Positions 62,029 through 64,000 of a stretch of DNA of 64,000 nt are shown here, piece by piece. Origin of the DNA: SAR202 cluster bacterium (GTDB lineage Bacteria > Chloroflexota > Dehalococcoidia > Lucifugimonadales > UBA2962); contig JAKUTS010000002.1 of assembly GCA_022447925.1 (NCBI GenBank), forward strand, positions 62,001 through 126,000, read 5' to 3'. Made by a program: the position numbers and the translations under genes. The notes beneath the pieces are model-generated. The model did no database searches. It saw only the letters and a program-made list of their open reading frames with translations, and was not told the origin of the DNA. Every line of letters begins with the position of its first letter. The stretch's first letter is position 1.

Positions 62029-62748
62029 TTATAAATCATTTCCTTTTATTTCGCTTATAGCTGCTGCATTAAGCGGGGTACTAGGCCCCATTGTACTAGT
62101 TAAGAAGGCGGACAGTATAAACTCACCTTTTACGCCAGATGGCCTAGCGCGAACAATATGATCAACAACAGAAGATATGTTTTCAACTAGTTGACCTGCA
62201 TCAAAACTAGCCTTACCTACCACAACATGAATTATGGATGTTTTATCGAGTTTGAATTCCACACGCCCCTTCCTGGCATCATTAACTGCTCTGTCTATAT
62301 CTTCCGTAGCTACGACAGTACCTGTTTTGGGATTAGGCATTAATCCTTTTCTACCTAATACTTTGCCTAGTTTACTAACCTTACCCATCATATCAGCGGT
62401 TGCTATGGAAACATCAAAATCAGCCCAACCACCTTCAATCTTTTTTATTAATTCATCATCTCCAATATAATCCGCACCTGCAGATTGAGCTATTGATACA
62501 CCTTCACCTTGTACAAAAACTGCAATTTTAACAGTCTTACCGTTTCCATTAGGGAGAGGTGCAACGCCTCTAACTTGTTGATCAGCGTGACGTGGGTCTG
62601 CGGACGTGCGTAAATGCAACTCAATTGACTCATCAAATTTACTAGTTGCGGTGGCTTTAACTTTTACAACCGCCTCTTCAATTGTATATTCTGACTCACG
62701 GTCAATTAATGAAGTTGCAGAATTATATCTTTTACCATGCTTACCCAA
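62029..62748 (-). CDS. rplA: Ribosomal protein L1
   Basis: This is a 239-residue L1 stalk protein. KHGKRYNSATSLIDRESEYTIEEAV at the start, then the family segments LRKLGKVLGRKGLMPNPKTGTV (about 122-143, pattern) and GVKGEFILSAFLTSTMGPS near the end. It also regulates its own operon in many bacteria. The C-terminal end runs to the L10 leader. Confidence 0.97.
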   Translation of the reverse strand: MGKHGKRYNSATSLIDRESEYTIEEAVVKVKATATSKFDESIELHLRTSADPRHADQQVRGVAPLPNGNGKTVKIAVFVQGEGVSIAQSAGADYIGDDELIKKIEGGWADFDVSIATADMMGKVSKLGKVLGRKGLMPNPKTGTVVATEDIDRAVNDARKGRVEFKLDKTSIIHVVVGKASFDAGQLVENISSVVDHIVRARPSGVKGEFILSAFLTSTMGPSTPLNAAAISEIKGNDL

Positions 62749-62782
62749 GATGAACTCCTCATCAAAATTATCTACTTAGAAA

Positions 62783-63205
62783 TTAAACGATTTCTATACC
62801 CATGCTTCTAGCAGTGCCAGAAACGATTTTTATTGCGCCTTCTATATCTGCAGCATTTAGATCAGGCATTTTAATTTCAGCTATTTCACGGACTTTGTCT
62901 TTAGAAACTTTCCCTACTTTATCTCTATTTGGCTCGCTACTCCCCTTACTAATTCCGGCAGCTTTCTTTAATAAAGCTGTGGCTGGAGAGGTTTTAGTAA
63001 TGAAAGAAAATGATCTATCTTCGTAAACTGACAACTCTACAGGGATTATGTTTCCTTGCTGTGAACTGGTCCGTTCATTATATTCTTTTACAAAAGCCAT
63101 TATATTTACCCCGTGTTGTCCCAACGCAGGGCCTATTGGAGGTGCAGGACTTGCCTTACCAGCCTCTAACTCAAGCTTTAAAATTGTTAAAACTTTTTTT
63201 GCCAC
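62783..63205 (-). CDS. rplK: Ribosomal protein L11
   Basis: This is a 140-residue protein of the GTPase-associated centre. [35 protein letters not shown] covers the N-terminal domain with the Pro-rich hinge, and [31 protein letters not shown] the rRNA-binding C-domain. It lies 34 bases before rplA. Start ATG with typical spacing. Confidence 0.97.
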   Translation of the reverse strand: MAKKVLTILKLELEAGKASPAPPIGPALGQHGVNIMAFVKEYNERTSSQQGNIIPVELSVYEDRSFSFITKTSPATALLKKAAGISKGSSEPNRDKVGKVSKDKVREIAEIKMPDLNAADIEGAIKIVSGTARSMGIEIV

Positions 63206-63281
63206 ATTAATTCCTTAGATATGTTTGCTTTTTGATATTTTATACGGAGCGATTAACCTGTTAGGCTAGCGCAGTTATATA

Positions 63282-63854
63282 TTATGCGCGTTCAACTTGT
63301 AAAAAGTCTAATTCGACAGGAGTTTCACGACCAAAGAAGGACACCAAGACTTTTAGTTTTGCACGATCAGGAAACACTTCATCAACTGCACCTATAAAGT
63401 CAACAAACGGACCATCTTTAACTCGCACCACCTGACCTTTTTCAAAACCAACCCTAACCCTTGGCTCATTTGATTCCATCTGCTGAAGAATGTTATTAAC
63501 TTCTTCTTCCTCAAGGGGCACTGGTTTAGGCCTTTTCTCTCCAGCGTCTTCAGCTGATACAAACCCTGTTACACCGGGAGTGTTTCTCACAACGTGCCAA
63601 CTTTCATCATCCATTAACATCTTTACCATAATGTATCCCGGAAAGATCTTTTTTGACACAGGAACCCTACTGCCATCTTTGATTTCAATTTCTTCCTCAG
63701 TAGGAATAATCACTTCAAAAATTTTATTTGAAACATCCATGGTCTCTATTCGAAGCTCAAGATTACGTTTTACTCGTTCTTCTTGACCTGAGTAAGCATG
63801 GACTATGTACCAACGATGGTTTGATTCTTCTTTTATTTTAGTAGCAGCAGACAT
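63282..63854 (-). CDS. nusG: Transcription antitermination factor NusG
   Basis: This is a 190-residue NusG. The N-terminal NGN domain begins RWYIVHAYSGQEERVKRNLE and has FPGYIMVKMLMDDESWHVVRNTPGVTGFV. The C-terminal KOW domain has KGQVVRVKDGPFVDFIGAVDEVFPDRAKLKVLV. It joins transcription and translation. It lies 76 bases before rplK and nine bases after secE. Confidence 0.97.
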   Translation of the reverse strand: MSAATKIKEESNHRWYIVHAYSGQEERVKRNLELRIETMDVSNKIFEVIIPTEEEIEIKDGSRVPVSKKIFPGYIMVKMLMDDESWHVVRNTPGVTGFVSAEDAGEKRPKPVPLEEEEVNNILQQMESNEPRVRVGFEKGQVVRVKDGPFVDFIGAVDEVFPDRAKLKVLVSFFGRETPVELDFLQVERA

Positions 63855-63863
63855 GTTAATTAA

Positions 63864-64000
63864 TTAATTACCTATAAAAACCCCTACTAGACGTGAAAAA
63901 CCAATGTCTACCAAGCCTAGAAAAATACCTATCACTGCAGATACAGCCACTACCATTATCGTAAGTCGAGTAGTTTCCTCACGTGTAGGCCACGTGACTC
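63864..64000 (-). CDS. secE: Preprotein translocase subunit SecE, partial
   Basis: The window edge cuts off the start, leaving the last 45 residues. WPTREETTRLTIMVV is the conserved amphipathic and transmembrane start, followed by AVSAVIGIFLGLVDIGFSRLV, the single helix. The stop lies nine bases before nusG, the standard order. The gene was too short for the supplied list and was read from the reverse strand. Confidence 0.9.
   Translation of the reverse strand, partial: VTWPTREETTRLTIMVVAVSAVIGIFLGLVDIGFSRLVGVFIGN

Noticed and set aside
1-64000. tRNA, CRISPR, IS elements and prophage genes
   Set aside because: No T-loop consensus, no regular direct repeats with spacers, no transposase or integrase and no terminal inverted repeats were found by eye.

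Overview
The window is gene-dense, AT-rich bacterial chromosome with no tRNA, rRNA, insertion sequence, prophage or CRISPR array that I could see. It most resembles a marine Chloroflexota genome (SAR202/Dehalococcoidia-like). The reasons are an 11-subunit nuo operon without nuoEFG, a hopanoid cluster, a SUF operon with SufU scaffolds, DUF1802 and Ni-superoxide dismutase genes, low GC and frequent TTG/GTG starts. This placement is inference from gene content, not phylogeny. No intergenic gap exceeds about 280 bases; the largest are 19915-20191, 6294-6512, 58218-58401, 25235-25413 and 1063-1291.

Layout. 1-1062 (minus): the beta (cut by the window edge) and gamma subunits of a Na+-pumping decarboxylase. 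1292-5541 (plus): 5-oxoprolinase pxpABC, a VTT membrane protein and a cyclase-family hydrolase, facing an SDR. 6457-6779: a promoter containing an SOS-like operator and a small unknown protein. 7724-19914 (minus): nuoABCDHIJK, a DUF2007 gene, nuoLMN, then nadK and a Nudix hydrolase. 20192-25234 (plus): polyprenyl synthase, hpnH, hpnG and squalene-hopene cyclase. 25414-25905: a YjbQ-family gene. 26009-31388 (plus): a tight six-gene unit starting with a squalene/phytoene synthase and continuing with a 2-hydroxyacid dehydrogenase, FGGY kinase, class II aldolase, unknown protein and epimerase. 31532-37873 (plus): sufB-C-D-U, Rieske protein, sufS and a second sufU.

37856-43379 holds an orphan peptide-binding lipoprotein, a TatD nuclease, a Yip1-like protein, a DUF1802 protein, an EVE-domain protein and a LysR regulator. 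43537-46089 is ispD-ispF-cysS. 46156-49935 (minus) holds secG, yvcK, gatB and pcm. 50093-54271 (plus) is a siroheme/heme operon (precorrin-2 dehydrogenase, hemC, cobA-hemD fusion, hemB). 54268-55337 is the divergent Ni-SOD pair sodX/sodN. 55340-58217 (minus) holds an MFS exporter, a cupin and a ketopantoate-reductase-like protein. 58402-60785 (plus) is an M20 peptidase and larA. 60820-64000 (minus) is secE-nusG-rplK-rplA-[L10 leader]-rplJ-rplL.

The features I find most worth a second look are: the hopanoid/sugar-enzyme unit, whose kinase appears to start at ATA; the DUF2007 gene wedged into the nuo operon; and several precise intergenic palindromes that look like operators (1208, 6460, 25241, 43427, 49958).
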